From an uncultured Lacticaseibacillus sp. (lineage in GTDB: Bacteria > Bacillota > Bacilli > Lactobacillales > Lactobacillaceae): a stretch of 13,072 nucleotides of DNA. Location of the stretch: contig CAKQZO010000037.1 in the NCBI GenBank assembly GCA_934293835.1, forward strand, positions 1 to 13,072, given 5' to 3'. Shown piece after piece: positions 1-8,094 of the stretch. A model generated the notes under the pieces. That model was not told the origin of the DNA. It worked only from the letters and a program-made list of their open reading frames with translations, and did no database searches. The position numbers and the translations under genes were made by a program. The stretch's first letter is position 1. Each line of letters begins with the position of its first letter.

Positions 1-47
1 GTATAAGTCCCTAAAATTCGGGGATGCGTTTCAGTTGCTGACGTTCT

Positions 48-130
48 TGTGGAAAAGTTTTAGACAGGCTTGTCACTAACTTTATCCTCTGGTTGTGGTT
101 CGTGTGGAAAACACGTTTGCTTGTGGAAAA
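48..130. promoter_or_regulatory. DnaA-box cluster upstream of dnaA (left part of oriC / dnaA autoregulation)
   Basis: Three identical copies of TGTGGAAAA lie at 48-56, 103-111 and 122-130. Their complement TTTTCCACA differs by one base from the DnaA-box consensus TTATCCACA, so all three boxes point to the minus strand. A weaker, partial match is at 82-90. In Firmicutes the bipartite origin has one DnaA-box cluster before dnaA and one after it, and DnaA binding here also represses dnaA transcription. The position and repetition fit that role; the regulation itself is inferred. Confidence 0.85.
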
Positions 131-167
131 CTTTCGCCGAAAATGCTAAACTAAAACTCGCGATACT

Positions 168-197
168 TTGTCGTCAATTCGCCTTTGGGTGTATGCA
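168..197 (+). promoter_or_regulatory. Possible dnaA promoter
   Basis: A weak candidate is TTGTCG at 168-173, an 18-base spacer, and TATGCA at 192-197. The -10 overlaps a short inverted repeat. An alternative is the extended -10-like TGCTAAACT at 144-152, next to the DnaA box at 122-130. Neither is a strong match, so the true start point is uncertain. Confidence 0.25.
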
Positions 198-208
198 TAT
201 TTATGCAT
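193..208. repeat. Short inverted repeat ATGCATA-TT-TATGCAT
   Basis: Perfect 7-bp arms (193-199 and 202-208) around two T residues lie about 60 bases before the dnaA start, overlapping the tentative -10. It could be an operator or chance; no known regulator is recognised. Confidence 0.35.
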
Positions 209-252
209 TGACGGCAAAACGAAACTGCGAACTCCGCACCATTCAGTTCGCT

Positions 253-260
253 AAAGGAGG
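253..260 (+). promoter_or_regulatory. Ribosome binding site fixing the dnaA start
   Basis: AAAGGAGG ends 7 bases before the GTG at 268. It rules out the longer in-frame reading from about base 70, which would run through the DnaA boxes and would add an N-terminus unlike DnaA. Confidence 0.9.
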
Positions 261-267
261 GTTCAGG

Positions 268-1623
268 GTGCCAACTATTGAAGAACTGTGGGCGTATTTA
301 CAAGACAAATTCCGCACAAGTTTGACGGCAACCGGGTTTAATACCTGGATCAAAGACGCCAAACCTGTCCGCCTGACAGAGACAACGCTAACCATCAGCG
401 TCCCTTCAGAGTTACACAAAAGTTATTGGGAGAAAAAACTCGTCACCAAAGTCGTCGAGTGGGCCTTTGCCTATAACAATCTTGAAATTAGTCCAGTTAT
501 TGAGATTTCTGGGAACTTACCGGAGGAAACGGTTGATCTAGGGATGCAGACCCAGACGCCAGCACCGAAACCAATCGTTCCTACCTATAAGGAAACCACG
601 CATCTCAATCCTAAATATACTTTCGATACTTTCGTCACCGGTAAGGGCAACCAGATGGCCCACGCTGCGGCTTTAGTGGTCTCAGAAGAACCTGGGGTAT
701 TGTACAATCCGCTGTTCTTATACGGTGGCGTCGGTCTGGGGAAGACCCATCTGATGCAAGCCATCGGGCACCAACTCGTCGAGTATAAGCCGAACGCGAA
801 CGTCAAATACGTGACCAGTGAAGCCTTCGCCAACGACTTCATCAACTCGATTCAAACCAAGAAGCAAGAACAGTTTCGCCAAGAATACCGCAACGTTGAC
901 CTTCTGCTCGTCGATGATATTCAGTTTTTCGGCGACAAGGAAGCGACGCAAGAAGAATTCTTCCATACGTTCAACGCTTTATATGAGAACAAGAAACAGA
1001 TCGTGTTAACCTCGGATCGCTTACCCAACGAAATTCCCAAGCTTCAAGAGCGGCTAGTGTCCCGCTTCAAATGGGGCTTATCCGTCGACATCACGCCACC
1101 GGACCTGGAAACCCGGATCGCGATCTTGCGCAATAAAGCTGATGCCGAACACCTTGTCATTCCAGACGATACCTTGTCTTACATTGCCGGGCAGATCGAC
1201 TCCAACGTGCGCGAACTCGAAGGCGCGCTCGTGCGCGTACAAGCCTACGCGACGATGAACCACTCGGATATCACGACCAGCCTGGCCGCCGATGCTTTAA
1301 AGAGTCTCAAACTATCTGACAAAGACGCTGCATTGACCATCGGCCAGATTCAACAAGTCGTCGCCAAATATTACCAGGTCACGGTTTCGGACCTTAAAGG
1401 TAAGAAGCGCGTCAAGCAAATTGTCATGCCACGCCAAATCGCGATGTATTTATCCCGAGAGATGACCGATTCTTCACTGCCAAAGATCGGCACCGAGTTT
1501 GGCGGCAAAGACCACACCACAGTCATTCATGCGCACGAGAAAATTGCCGAGCAACTCGGTTTAGACGAGCAACTCAAAACCGAAATCATCGAGCTCAAGA
1601 ATCGCCTGAAGAATCGCGGTTAA
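268..1623 (+). CDS. dnaA: Chromosomal replication initiator protein DnaA
   Basis: The 451-residue protein is the normal length for the family. It is the AAA+ ATPase that binds DnaA boxes at oriC, forms a filament on single strands and opens the origin, then helps load the helicase. Domain I (about 1-90, starting PTIEELW) mediates self-interaction and helicase contact. A short variable linker with PAPKP follows. The AAA+ core has Walker A GGVGLGKT at about 153-160 and Walker B LLLVDDIQ, with the aspartates at about 216-217. The C-terminal domain IV carries the DNA-binding signature [12 protein letters not shown] from about residue 415. The GTG start is chosen because of the AAAGGAGG site just before it and because family homology begins there. 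It is flanked on both sides by DnaA boxes, as expected for autoregulation and for oriC. Confidence 0.98.
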   Translation: MPTIEELWAYLQDKFRTSLTATGFNTWIKDAKPVRLTETTLTISVPSELHKSYWEKKLVTKVVEWAFAYNNLEISPVIEISGNLPEETVDLGMQTQTPAPKPIVPTYKETTHLNPKYTFDTFVTGKGNQMAHAAALVVSEEPGVLYNPLFLYGGVGLGKTHLMQAIGHQLVEYKPNANVKYVTSEAFANDFINSIQTKKQEQFRQEYRNVDLLLVDDIQFFGDKEATQEEFFHTFNALYENKKQIVLTSDRLPNEIPKLQERLVSRFKWGLSVDITPPDLETRIAILRNKADAEHLVIPDDTLSYIAGQIDSNVRELEGALVRVQAYATMNHSDITTSLAADALKSLKLSDKDAALTIGQIQQVVAKYYQVTVSDLKGKKRVKQIVMPRQIAMYLSREMTDSSLPKIGTEFGGKDHTTVIHAHEKIAEQLGLDEQLKTEIIELKNRLKNRG

Positions 1624-1630
1624 GTGCGCT

Positions 1631-1722
1631 TGTGGAAAACCGACCGAGTTACGCTTGCTTTTCCCAAAGCTTTATCCACAGGTGGACAAGTTGATTACTT
1701 AGGTTCCACGAAGTTATCCACA
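1631..1722. other. oriC: oriC core: DnaA-box cluster between dnaA and dnaN
   Basis: Two perfect consensus boxes TTATCCACA lie at 1672-1680 and 1714-1722 on the + strand. One TGTGGAAAA lies at 1631-1639 (minus-strand box). A weaker minus-strand match, GGTGGACAA, is at 1681-1689, and a poor + strand match, AGGTTCACA, is at 1723-1731. Together with the DnaA-trio and AT-rich stretch immediately downstream this is the replication origin core. The box at 1714-1722 and the weak one after it are oriented toward the unwinding region, as in other Firmicutes origins. Confidence 0.93.
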
Positions 1723-1731
1723 AGGTTCACA

Positions 1732-1772
1732 GGCCCTACTACTATTACTTAAAAAGCTTTATTATATATACA
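1732..1772 (+). other. oriC unwinding element: GC cluster, DnaA-trios and AT-rich DUE
   Basis: Directly after the last DnaA boxes comes GGCC (1732-1735), then the triplets CTA, CTA, CTA, TTA, CTT at 1736-1750. A/T-rich sequence including TTATTATATATA follows to 1770. This order (box, GC cluster, DnaA-trios, AT-rich DNA) is the basal unwinding system known from Bacillus subtilis, where the DnaA filament engages the complementary strand of the trios. The dnaN promoter may overlap it: TATACA at 1767-1772 is a usable -10 but the -35 (TTACTT at 1745-1750) is poor. Confidence 0.8.
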
Positions 1773-1795
1773 GTCACCGACACAGGAGGTCTGCT

Positions 1796-2935
1796 ATGAA
1801 ATTCACAATCACGCGTTCGACGTTCATTAAGACACTGAACGATGTCTCGCGCGCCATCACCAGTAAAAGCACCATTCCCATTCTGACTGGGTTGAAAATG
1901 GTCCTTAGCGATAACAGCTTGGTCCTTACCGGTAGCGATGCCGATATTTCGATCGAGTCGCGCATTGACGCAAACGCAGAAACCAACGATCTGTTGATCG
2001 AGTCAACTGGGAGTATCGTTTTACCCGCCCGGTTCTTCAACGAAATCGTCAAGCGCCTGCCGGAAGCTAAAATGACCATTGATGTCCAAGACAACTTCCA
2101 AACGGTCATCACCAGTGGGTCTTCTGAATTCACGATCAACGGCTTGGATGCCAATAACTATCCACGCTTACCAGAGATCGTCAATCCCGAACCGCTGAGT
2201 GTGCCTGCTGATGTCTTGAAACAGCTGATCAATCAAACCGTCGTCGCTGTCAGCAACCAGGAAAACCGGCCAACGTTGACAGGCGTGCACCTGGTGATCG
2301 AAGGCAAGCAACTGCTAGCTGTTGCCACCGACTCACACCGCCTCGCACAACGCATCATCGAATTACCGGCACCAAGCAGTACCAAGTATGACGTCGTGAT
2401 CCCTGGCAAGAGTCTGTCCGAGCTCAGCCGCACGCTGACCGACGATATCGCTACCGTCGAGATCCGCTTCGCAGAAAACCAGGTGCTGTTCGTCGCAGGG
2501 GCGACGAGTTTCTATTCACGCCTGCTCGAAGGCAACTATCCAGATACCAGCCGCCTAATTCCAACCTCAAGTACGACTCAGATCGAATTCGACGCCCCGG
2601 TGTTGTTAGCAGCGATCCAGCGGGCAAGCTTGTTGAGTCATGAAAGTGCCAACAATGTCGTTAAGCTGAATCTGGACACTGCGGCGCAGACAGCAACGAT
2701 CTATGGTAATTCGCCAGACGTCGGAAATGTTGAAGAAGCGCTGACGTTCAATCATCTTTCAGGGGAAAGTCTAGAAATCTCGTTCAACCCTGATTACATG
2801 AAGGATGCGCTGCAAGGGGTTGGCCAGACCGCTATCGAAATCGACTTCACAGCACCGCTGCGGCCGTTCACGCTCGTTCCGTCAGAAGACCACGCTCATT
2901 TTATTCAACTGATCACCCCAGTGCGGACGTTCTAG
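1796..2935 (+). CDS. dnaN: DNA polymerase III beta subunit (sliding clamp)
   Basis: The 379-residue protein has the usual length and the three-fold repeated clamp architecture. It begins MKFTITRSTFIKTLNDVSRAI and includes the central TGVHLVIEG and VATDSHRLAQR stretches. It ends QLITPVRTF, matching the conserved C-terminal (P)VR motif of beta clamps. The homodimeric ring encircles DNA and tethers PolC/DnaE, and is a landing site for ligase, mismatch repair and other partners. AGGAGG at 1784-1789 is 6 bases before the ATG. It is separated from dnaA by oriC and ends about 60 bases before a terminator, so it is probably transcribed with dnaA and/or from a promoter in the origin. Confidence 0.98.
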   Translation: MKFTITRSTFIKTLNDVSRAITSKSTIPILTGLKMVLSDNSLVLTGSDADISIESRIDANAETNDLLIESTGSIVLPARFFNEIVKRLPEAKMTIDVQDNFQTVITSGSSEFTINGLDANNYPRLPEIVNPEPLSVPADVLKQLINQTVVAVSNQENRPTLTGVHLVIEGKQLLAVATDSHRLAQRIIELPAPSSTKYDVVIPGKSLSELSRTLTDDIATVEIRFAENQVLFVAGATSFYSRLLEGNYPDTSRLIPTSSTTQIEFDAPVLLAAIQRASLLSHESANNVVKLNLDTAAQTATIYGNSPDVGNVEEALTFNHLSGESLEISFNPDYMKDALQGVGQTAIEIDFTAPLRPFTLVPSEDHAHFIQLITPVRTF

Positions 2936-2995
2936 CGTTATTTAATCAATTTAGAGGGATAATCTATCTTTTTAACAACGCACATCACTTTTTGA

Positions 2996-3020
2996 AGTCA
3001 CGCAACTGCGTGGCTTTTTT
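2996..3020 (+). terminator. Rho-independent terminator after dnaN
   Basis: An 8-bp stem (2996-3003 with 3008-3015, one T-G wobble) with loop AACT is followed by a run of T residues to 3020. It ends the dnaA-dnaN transcript. An in-frame TTG at 2992 would place a coding start inside it, which argues against that longer start for the next gene. Confidence 0.85.
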
Positions 3021-3046
3021 GGTGGTCCGAAAGCGTATCTATTCTG

Positions 3047-3056
3047 AAAAGGAGGG
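3047..3056 (+). promoter_or_regulatory. Ribosome binding site of the surface-protein gene
   Basis: AAAAGGAGGG ends 7 bases before the ATG at 3064 and decides that start over the upstream in-frame TTG. No convincing promoter is visible between the terminator and this site, so expression may rely on read-through or on a weak promoter (TATCTA at 3035-3040 is a possible -10). Confidence 0.8.
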
Positions 3057-3063
3057 ATGCGCG

Positions 3064-4353
3064 ATGCGCAAATTGTGGTTATTGCTAATATTGAGCGTCA
3101 GTTGGTGGGGCCTGCGTCCGCGCCCGGTTGTGGCAGCATACGATCCCGCTCAGGGTGGGGTCTTTTGGGAACCGCCTGAAGAGGCGTGGTTACTCCCGAA
3201 TAAATTTGGCTTTATCCCATTCGGCTACGCGCCTGCCGGTGATCTTTCAGTAACGACGATCGCCAAGAATATGCCGCAGGGAGAAATCCGCACTATCGAT
3301 GGGGAAACTACTACTGGGGTGATCGTCAATAGTCATAACAGCCACCTTGGGGTTTCGGTTCGGATCGTAAATCCGGGCAGATATGTCCTTAACTTATCTT
3401 TGGCAACGGGAGGTGAGCTGATGAGGCGGACCGTCATCTTGAATGTTGGTGAACAAAGCGGTGTGCGCCAGCTAGTGCCGCTGCCGAATCGCCCGTTGAT
3501 GTCGCCGCTACCGGTGTTAGCGGAAACGACCGGCATACAAGGCGCCAGTTTTGAGCCGCTACAAGGTACCGGTCCTGAAGGCGGTGCGAACGGCCTCGGC
3601 TGGGTGCTTAGCAAGCCGCTTGTTTTTGTGCCTCCTGACGTGTTGATCTCCCTAGGGACGATCGTAATGATGCCGCGTGGGTATCACCTCACAACGACGG
3701 TTGATGGCCAGACGCTGCCTGTTACGTTGACGTATGGCCTTGATCCCGTCACTGCGATAGAAGGGCACCCATTAACGCTAGATTCACTGTATCTGAAGCC
3801 ACTGCCAGACACGACGCTGACGTTTACCTGGACCTACAATCCGGACTCACCGCAAAAACAAACCGTGACAAGCACCACGCCATCGATCCCGATTCCCGAG
3901 ACGTGGCACGCCGATGGTCAACTTAATGTGATGCTTCAATATGCGTATAACAACAAGACGGTGACGCTCAGATCAAATACGGTGGCGTACCATTACCAAT
4001 CGCAGGCGATCACAACACGGCGAACCACGACTGTGGCAGTGAGTGATTTGCTGCAACATGATCTGCGGGTGAATGCCAGCCTCGCAGATTGGCACGTCAG
4101 CCAACCTGGCGATTGGCAACTGGAGGTGGCGGTTTCGCCGCTTCAGACGCAAAGTGGTGCGCGGCTAGCGGCAACGTTGCGACTACCAGATGGGACACAG
4201 ATCGCTGCCGGTCAGTCGCAGCGGGTTGCTTACACCGGAGATCAGGTGGTCCCGCTGGCACAGGCCGAGTGGCTGTTACAGCAACAGCCGGCAGTGGTTG
4301 CTGGCCAATATAACGGATCGGTTCGTTTCACAGCAATATTCGGACCGGAATAA
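3064..4353 (+). CDS. Secreted cell-surface protein with WxL-like C-terminal region
   Basis: The 429-residue protein has a clear signal peptide: MRK, a hydrophobic core LWLLLILSVSWWGL, and a likely cleavage after VVA near residue 24. The mature part is rich in Thr, Val, Pro and Tyr and reads as beta-sandwich material with no transmembrane anchor and no LPxTG motif. The last 90 or so residues (NASLADWHV, then GDWQLEV with W351-Q-L353, GARLAATLRLPDG, a final YNGSVRFTAIF) resemble the layout of WxL domains, which bind peptidoglycan non-covalently in lactobacilli and enterococci. The usual second WxL motif near the end is replaced by FTAIF, so the assignment is tentative. Its exact role is unknown. 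It interrupts the conserved dnaN to S4-gene order and is boxed in by a terminator on each side, which suggests an accessory insertion. Confidence 0.75.
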   Translation: MRKLWLLLILSVSWWGLRPRPVVAAYDPAQGGVFWEPPEEAWLLPNKFGFIPFGYAPAGDLSVTTIAKNMPQGEIRTIDGETTTGVIVNSHNSHLGVSVRIVNPGRYVLNLSLATGGELMRRTVILNVGEQSGVRQLVPLPNRPLMSPLPVLAETTGIQGASFEPLQGTGPEGGANGLGWVLSKPLVFVPPDVLISLGTIVMMPRGYHLTTTVDGQTLPVTLTYGLDPVTAIEGHPLTLDSLYLKPLPDTTLTFTWTYNPDSPQKQTVTSTTPSIPIPETWHADGQLNVMLQYAYNNKTVTLRSNTVAYHYQSQAITTRRTTTVAVSDLLQHDLRVNASLADWHVSQPGDWQLEVAVSPLQTQSGARLAATLRLPDGTQIAAGQSQRVAYTGDQVVPLAQAEWLLQQQPAVVAGQYNGSVRFTAIFGPE

Positions 4354-4400
4354 AACGGCAAAAATGGCTAAATGCGAAAATTTAGCCATTTTTGCCGTTT
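4353..4400. terminator. Long perfect hairpin / terminator after the surface-protein gene
   Basis: Twenty-one bases at 4353-4373 are perfectly complementary to 4380-4400, leaving a 6-base loop (GCGAAA). The left arm begins at the last base of the stop codon. The arms contain A5 and T5 runs plus AAA/TTT ends, so it could stop transcription in either direction. The T-tract lies in and at the foot of the stem rather than after it, so termination strength is uncertain. Confidence 0.75.
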
Positions 4401-4472
4401 AAAGGGATATGCGTGGCGGGATACCGATTCGTGATAAAACGCGGGAAATCGCCTGACAAGTCCTTAATGACA

Positions 4473-4501
4473 TTGTGTTTCACGGCAAAAAACGCTATAC
4501 T
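4473..4501 (+). promoter_or_regulatory. Promoter of the S4 gene - recF - gyrB operon
   Basis: TTGTGT (4473-4478), a 17-base spacer and TATACT (4496-4501) form a good vegetative promoter 43 bases before the start of the S4-domain gene. It is the only convincing promoter before gyrA, so it probably drives the whole S4-recF-gyrB-gyrA unit. Confidence 0.75.
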
Positions 4502-4544
4502 ATATAGGTAGTATTAGCTCAATGACAAAGGGAGTGGACGTTCT

Positions 4545-4763
4545 ATGGCAACAGTTGAAATCTCAACTGAATACATCACGTTGGGACAATTACTGAAGGA
4601 TGCCGGGGTGATCGACAGCGGCGGTCAGGCGAAGTGGTTTCTTTCAGAAAACCGAGTCTTGGTGAACGGCGAAGCGGATACACGGCGTGGCCGTAAATTG
4701 CGAGTTGATGACACGGTAACGTTGCCGGATGGGACTCGAATCGTCGTGGCTACTGCCAAATGA
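4545..4763 (+). CDS. yaaA: S4 domain-containing protein YaaA (RlbA-like)
   Basis: This small protein of 72 residues is almost entirely an S4 RNA-binding domain: ITLGQLLKDAGV, then SGGQAKWFL, VLVNGEADTRRGRKLRVDD. It is the usual small gene between dnaN and recF in Firmicutes. The family is thought to act in ribosome assembly; the RNA target here is not known. AAAGGGAGTGG before the ATG serves as ribosome binding site. Its stop overlaps the recF start by four bases (ATGA at 4760), implying translational coupling with recF. Confidence 0.93.
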   Translation: MATVEISTEYITLGQLLKDAGVIDSGGQAKWFLSENRVLVNGEADTRRGRKLRVDDTVTLPDGTRIVVATAK

Positions 4764-5890
4764 GATTGACTCACCTAACGCTGCGTAACTACCGGAGTTA
4801 TGCCAAGGTCGATACCGATTTTTCGCCTCAGATCAATGTGTTGATCGGCGAGAATGCCCAGGGTAAGACGAATCTGCTTGAGTCCGTGTATGTGTTAGCG
4901 TTAGCGCGTAGTCACCGCACGAACAACGACAAGGAATTGATTCGTTTCGGTGCCGATTTTGCTAAGGTCACTGGCACTGTCGCGCGGACAACCGGGAGCC
5001 ATCAGCTGGAGCTGGTGATTTCCAAACTCGGCAAGAAGGCCCGCTACAACAAGATCGAACAGCCGCGATTATCAACGTACATTGGACATTTTAACGTGGT
5101 CTTGTTCGCACCCGAAGATCTGGCGATCGTCAAGGGGAGTCCGGCTAATCGCCGCCGGTTCATTGACATGGAGTTCGGCCAGATGAGTGTCAAATATTTG
5201 CAGGTTCTCAGCGAATACCGCACGGCGTTGCGCCAACGCAACGCTTATCTCAAACAGCTGAAGTACCATCAGGCCAAGGATATGGTGTTGCTTGATGTTT
5301 TGTCCGACCAGCTGGCCGCAGCCGGCGCTGAGATCGTTGCGCGTCGCAGTCAGTTGTTGCAACAGATGGCGGAATTTGCCGCGACGATTCACAGCGACAT
5401 CACGAAGGGCCGCGAGCAGTTGACGTTCCAGTATCAAAGCCAGGTGCCAGAAGCGGCGCGCGGCGATGCAACGCAGGCGTATCAGGCGATGGGGGAGCTA
5501 TTGACCAAGCACCAGGCGCGGGAGTTAGAACAAGGAACAACCCTTGTTGGCCCCCATCGCGATGATGTCGCCTTCATCGTCAATGGCAAGAACGTCGCCA
5601 ATTTCGGTAGCCAAGGCCAACAGCGCACAACGGCACTGGCGGTGAAGCTCGCAGAGATTGACCTGATGAAGGCTCAAACCGGTGAATATCCAGTCTTGTT
5701 ACTGGATGATGTGCTGTCAGAGCTTGACGATGATCGCCAGACCCACTTGCTTAAAACAATCCAGAATAAGGTGCAGACCTTCTTGACGACGACTAGCCTA
5801 GATGGCATCGCCAAAGAGATCATTGACACACCGGCCGTCTACCGAGTGGCAGACGGGCAGCTGACGAAGGAGGAAACCAGTCGTGACTGA
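4760..5890 (+). CDS. recF: DNA replication and repair protein RecF
   Basis: This 376-residue ABC/SMC-like ATPase loads RecA at single-strand gaps together with RecO and RecR. Visible motifs are Walker A GENAQGKT at residues 30-37, the ABC signature region SQGQQRT at about 284-290, and Walker [13 protein letters not shown] at about 312-323. It starts [14 protein letters not shown], typical of RecF. The start overlaps the S4 gene stop (ATGA), and the end overlaps the gyrB GTG by 8 bases. The three genes are therefore one translationally coupled operon. Confidence 0.97.
   Translation: MRLTHLTLRNYRSYAKVDTDFSPQINVLIGENAQGKTNLLESVYVLALARSHRTNNDKELIRFGADFAKVTGTVARTTGSHQLELVISKLGKKARYNKIEQPRLSTYIGHFNVVLFAPEDLAIVKGSPANRRRFIDMEFGQMSVKYLQVLSEYRTALRQRNAYLKQLKYHQAKDMVLLDVLSDQLAAAGAEIVARRSQLLQQMAEFAATIHSDITKGREQLTFQYQSQVPEAARGDATQAYQAMGELLTKHQARELEQGTTLVGPHRDDVAFIVNGKNVANFGSQGQQRTTALAVKLAEIDLMKAQTGEYPVLLLDDVLSELDDDRQTHLLKTIQNKVQTFLTTTSLDGIAKEIIDTPAVYRVADGQLTKEETSRD
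5867..5873 (+). promoter_or_regulatory. Ribosome binding site of gyrB inside recF
   Basis: AAGGAGG lies within the last codons of recF, 9 bases before the GTG at 5883, and supports that GTG as the gyrB start. Confidence 0.85.
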
Positions 5891-7844
5891 TAAAGAAGAA
5901 GCTCAAATCGAGGCCAAAGAAGAAAAGGCGGCGGAATATGACGCCAGCCAAATTCAGGTCCTTGAAGGGCTTGAAGCGGTACGTAAGCGTCCCGGGATGT
6001 ATATTGGGACGACCTCTAGCCAAGGGCTCCATCACTTGGTTTGGGAAATCATTGATAACGGGATCGATGAAGCCTTAGCTGGTTTTGCGTCGACGATTGA
6101 CGTGACTGTCGAATCCGACAATTCAATCACCGTTTTCGATGATGGCCGTGGGATTCCAGTCGATCTCCAAAAGCAGACTGGTTTACCAGCGCTGGAGACA
6201 GTGTTCACCATTTTGCATGCTGGCGGGAAGTTCGGCGGTGGCGGGTACAAAGTTTCTGGTGGCCTGCACGGGGTCGGCGCGTCTGTCGTCAATGCCTTAT
6301 CGACGACGCTTGATGTCACCGTCAGCCATGGCGGGAAGTATTACTACATGGACTTCTCTCGCGGCAAGGTGACCACCAAGATGAAGGTGATCGGGGATGC
6401 GCCTGAGCATGCCCACGGCACTAAAGTGCATTTTGTGCCAGATCCCGATATTTTCACCGAAACGACAACTTATGACGACAAGATCTTGACGCAACGGATT
6501 CGTGAGCTGGCGTTCTTGAACAAAGGCTTACGGCTGACGTTCACCGATAAGCGTGCCGAGACGCACGAGAAGCTCGTTTTCCATTACGAAGGCGGGATCA
6601 AGGAATACGTCGATTTCTTAGATAAAGGCAAGACGGCGGTGTTGGCGGATCCGATTTACGTCGAAGGTCAGGCCAATGGCATCACGGTCGAGGTGGCGTT
6701 GCAGTACACGGATGACTACCACACGAACCTGATGACTTTTGCCAACAACATTCACACCTATGAAGGCGGAACGCATGAGACGGGCTTCAAAACGGCATTG
6801 ACGCGCGTGATCAATGATTATGCACGTAAATCCGGCCAGTTGAAGGGCAACGATGATGCACTGTCAGGCGAAGATGTGCGTGAAGGGATGACTGCGGTGG
6901 TTTCCGTCAAGCATCCGGATCCGCAGTTCGAAGGTCAAACCAAAACCAAGCTTGGTAACGCCGATGCACGGACGGTGACCGATCGGACCTTCTCTGAGCA
7001 TTTTGCCAAGTACTTGATGGAACATCCGACTGAGGCCCATCAGGTGATCGACAAGGCGCTGTTGGCGAACAAGGCGCGGGCGGCTGCTAAGCGGGCGCGG
7101 GAAGTGACCCGGAAGAAGTCGGGGTTGGAGATCTCTAACTTACCGGGTAAGCTGGCGGATAACTCTAGCAAAGACCCTGAGATCTCTGAATTATTCATCG
7201 TCGAAGGGGATTCTGCCGGTGGTTCCGCCAAGTCCGGGCGTAGTCGCTTGACGCAAGCAATTTTGCCGATCCGAGGGAAGATTCTTAACGTCGAAAAGGC
7301 TTCGATGGAGCGGATTTTGGCTAACGAAGAAATCCGTACGCTGTTTACGGCGATGGGGACTGGGTTTGGCGAAGAGTTCGATGTCGCCAAGGCGCGTTAC
7401 CATAAGCTGATCATCATGACCGATGCCGATGTCGATGGTGCGCATATTCGGACGTTGCTATTGACGTTGATCTATCGGTACATGCGGCCGTTGTTAGAGG
7501 CGGGGTTTGTCTATATTGCCCAGCCACCTCTGTATCGGATTCGTCAGGGCAAGATGATGCGCTATATCGACTCTGACGATGAATTGGAAGAAGTTCTGGG
7601 CACCTTGCAACCGAGTCCTAAGCCTGAGATTCAGCGCTACAAAGGGCTAGGGGAAATGGATGCCAACCAACTTTGGGAAACGACGATGGACCCGGACAAG
7701 CGCCGCTTGCTACGCGTTTCACCGGAAGATGCCGAAGCCGCCGATAGTATTTTTGACATGCTGATGGGCGACAGAGTGGAACCACGCCGCAAGTTCATCG
7801 AAGACAACGCGGTGTACGTGGACGCTAAGAACATCGATGCCTAA
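5883..7844 (+). CDS. gyrB: DNA gyrase subunit B
   Basis: The 653-residue ATPase subunit of gyrase powers negative supercoiling with GyrA. The GHKL ATPase domain shows [13 protein letters not shown] (catalytic/Mg-binding E55, N59), DDGRGIPV from about residue 86 and [13 protein letters not shown]. The transducer region contains QTKTKLGN. The TOPRIM domain shows [13 protein letters not shown] from residue 441, [12 protein letters not shown] and the metal-binding [11 protein letters not shown] from residue 514. The C-terminus has [19 protein letters not shown]. Length and the recF/gyrA neighbours identify it as GyrB rather than ParE. It starts at GTG within recF and has an acidic/lysine-rich N-terminal extension of about 18 residues. 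It is followed by an unusually long structured gap before gyrA instead of the usual short spacer. Confidence 0.98.
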   Translation: MTDKEEAQIEAKEEKAAEYDASQIQVLEGLEAVRKRPGMYIGTTSSQGLHHLVWEIIDNGIDEALAGFASTIDVTVESDNSITVFDDGRGIPVDLQKQTGLPALETVFTILHAGGKFGGGGYKVSGGLHGVGASVVNALSTTLDVTVSHGGKYYYMDFSRGKVTTKMKVIGDAPEHAHGTKVHFVPDPDIFTETTTYDDKILTQRIRELAFLNKGLRLTFTDKRAETHEKLVFHYEGGIKEYVDFLDKGKTAVLADPIYVEGQANGITVEVALQYTDDYHTNLMTFANNIHTYEGGTHETGFKTALTRVINDYARKSGQLKGNDDALSGEDVREGMTAVVSVKHPDPQFEGQTKTKLGNADARTVTDRTFSEHFAKYLMEHPTEAHQVIDKALLANKARAAAKRAREVTRKKSGLEISNLPGKLADNSSKDPEISELFIVEGDSAGGSAKSGRSRLTQAILPIRGKILNVEKASMERILANEEIRTLFTAMGTGFGEEFDVAKARYHKLIIMTDADVDGAHIRTLLLTLIYRYMRPLLEAGFVYIAQPPLYRIRQGKMMRYIDSDDELEEVLGTLQPSPKPEIQRYKGLGEMDANQLWETTMDPDKRRLLRVSPEDAEAADSIFDMLMGDRVEPRRKFIEDNAVYVDAKNIDA

Positions 7845-7845
7845 A

Positions 7846-7969
7846 CGAGAGCGGAACTGAGCGGTTTTTGCTGGGAGTCTAAGCTAGAACACCGCAGAGA
7901 TGCGAAGCATCACGAAGGTGTCATGGCTTAGACAACCCAGCATTGTTCAGTGTAGCTCGACGAAAAAAA
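7846..7969. repeat. Structured tandem repeat, unit 1 (gyrB-gyrA gap)
   Basis: Unit 1 begins just after the gyrB stop with GAGAGCGGA, related to the CAGAGCGAAG that opens units 2 and 3. Its outer stem is GCTGGG-A-GTCTAAGC (7870-7884) paired with GCTTAGAC-AA-CCCAGC (7926-7941), 14 bp. Inside are ACACC/GGTGT (7889-7893 with 7917-7921) and the tip hairpin GATGC-GAA-GCATC (7899-7911). GGTTTTT at 7863-7869 can also pair with AAAAACC at 7965-7971, closing the unit. It ends with the shared core GTAGCTCGACG at 7952-7962 and a 7-A run. Over its first 44 bases it matches unit 3 at about two positions in three. Confidence 0.75.
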
Positions 7970-8094
7970 CCAGAGCGAAGCGGGGCCGCACTTAGGGCGT
8001 AGCGTAACGTGTGCGGTTGACGGAGCGAACTTGTTCGCGCAGTCAACAGTGCCGTTAGGCCTAGCCCGTTGGCCCGCGTAGCTCGACGAAAAAA
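7970..8094. repeat. Structured tandem repeat, unit 2 (gyrB-gyrA gap)
   Basis: Unit 2 opens with CCAGAGCGAAG and ends with GTAGCTCGACG (8078-8088) plus a 6-A run. The likely outer stem is GGGC, TAG, TAACG (7995-7998, 8000-8002, 8005-8009) with CGTTA, CTA, GCCC (8053-8057, 8061-8063, 8064-8067), broken by small bulges. Inside are GTTGAC/GTCAAC (8016-8021 with 8042-8047) and a strong tip hairpin GCGAAC-TT-GTTCGC (8025-8038). An alternative local stem, CCGCAC/GTGCGG (7986-7991 with 8011-8016), competes with part of this. The interior is unlike the other units in sequence. Confidence 0.75.

Noticed and set aside
70..267. Extended N-terminus for DnaA from an upstream in-frame start
   Set aside because: It would run through two DnaA boxes, the added residues are unlike any DnaA, and a strong ribosome binding site marks the GTG at 268.
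2992..3063. Earlier TTG start for the surface protein
   Set aside because: It lies inside the dnaN terminator, has no ribosome binding site, and would bury the signal peptide.
4089..4402. Two overlapping + strand frames over the end of the surface-protein gene
   Set aside because: Shadow frames of the surface-protein gene; one runs into the terminal hairpin and neither has a ribosome binding site.
8017..8045. TTGACG at 8017 as a -35 for a gyrA promoter
   Set aside because: No acceptable -10 lies 16-18 bases downstream, and the bases are part of an internal stem of repeat unit 2.
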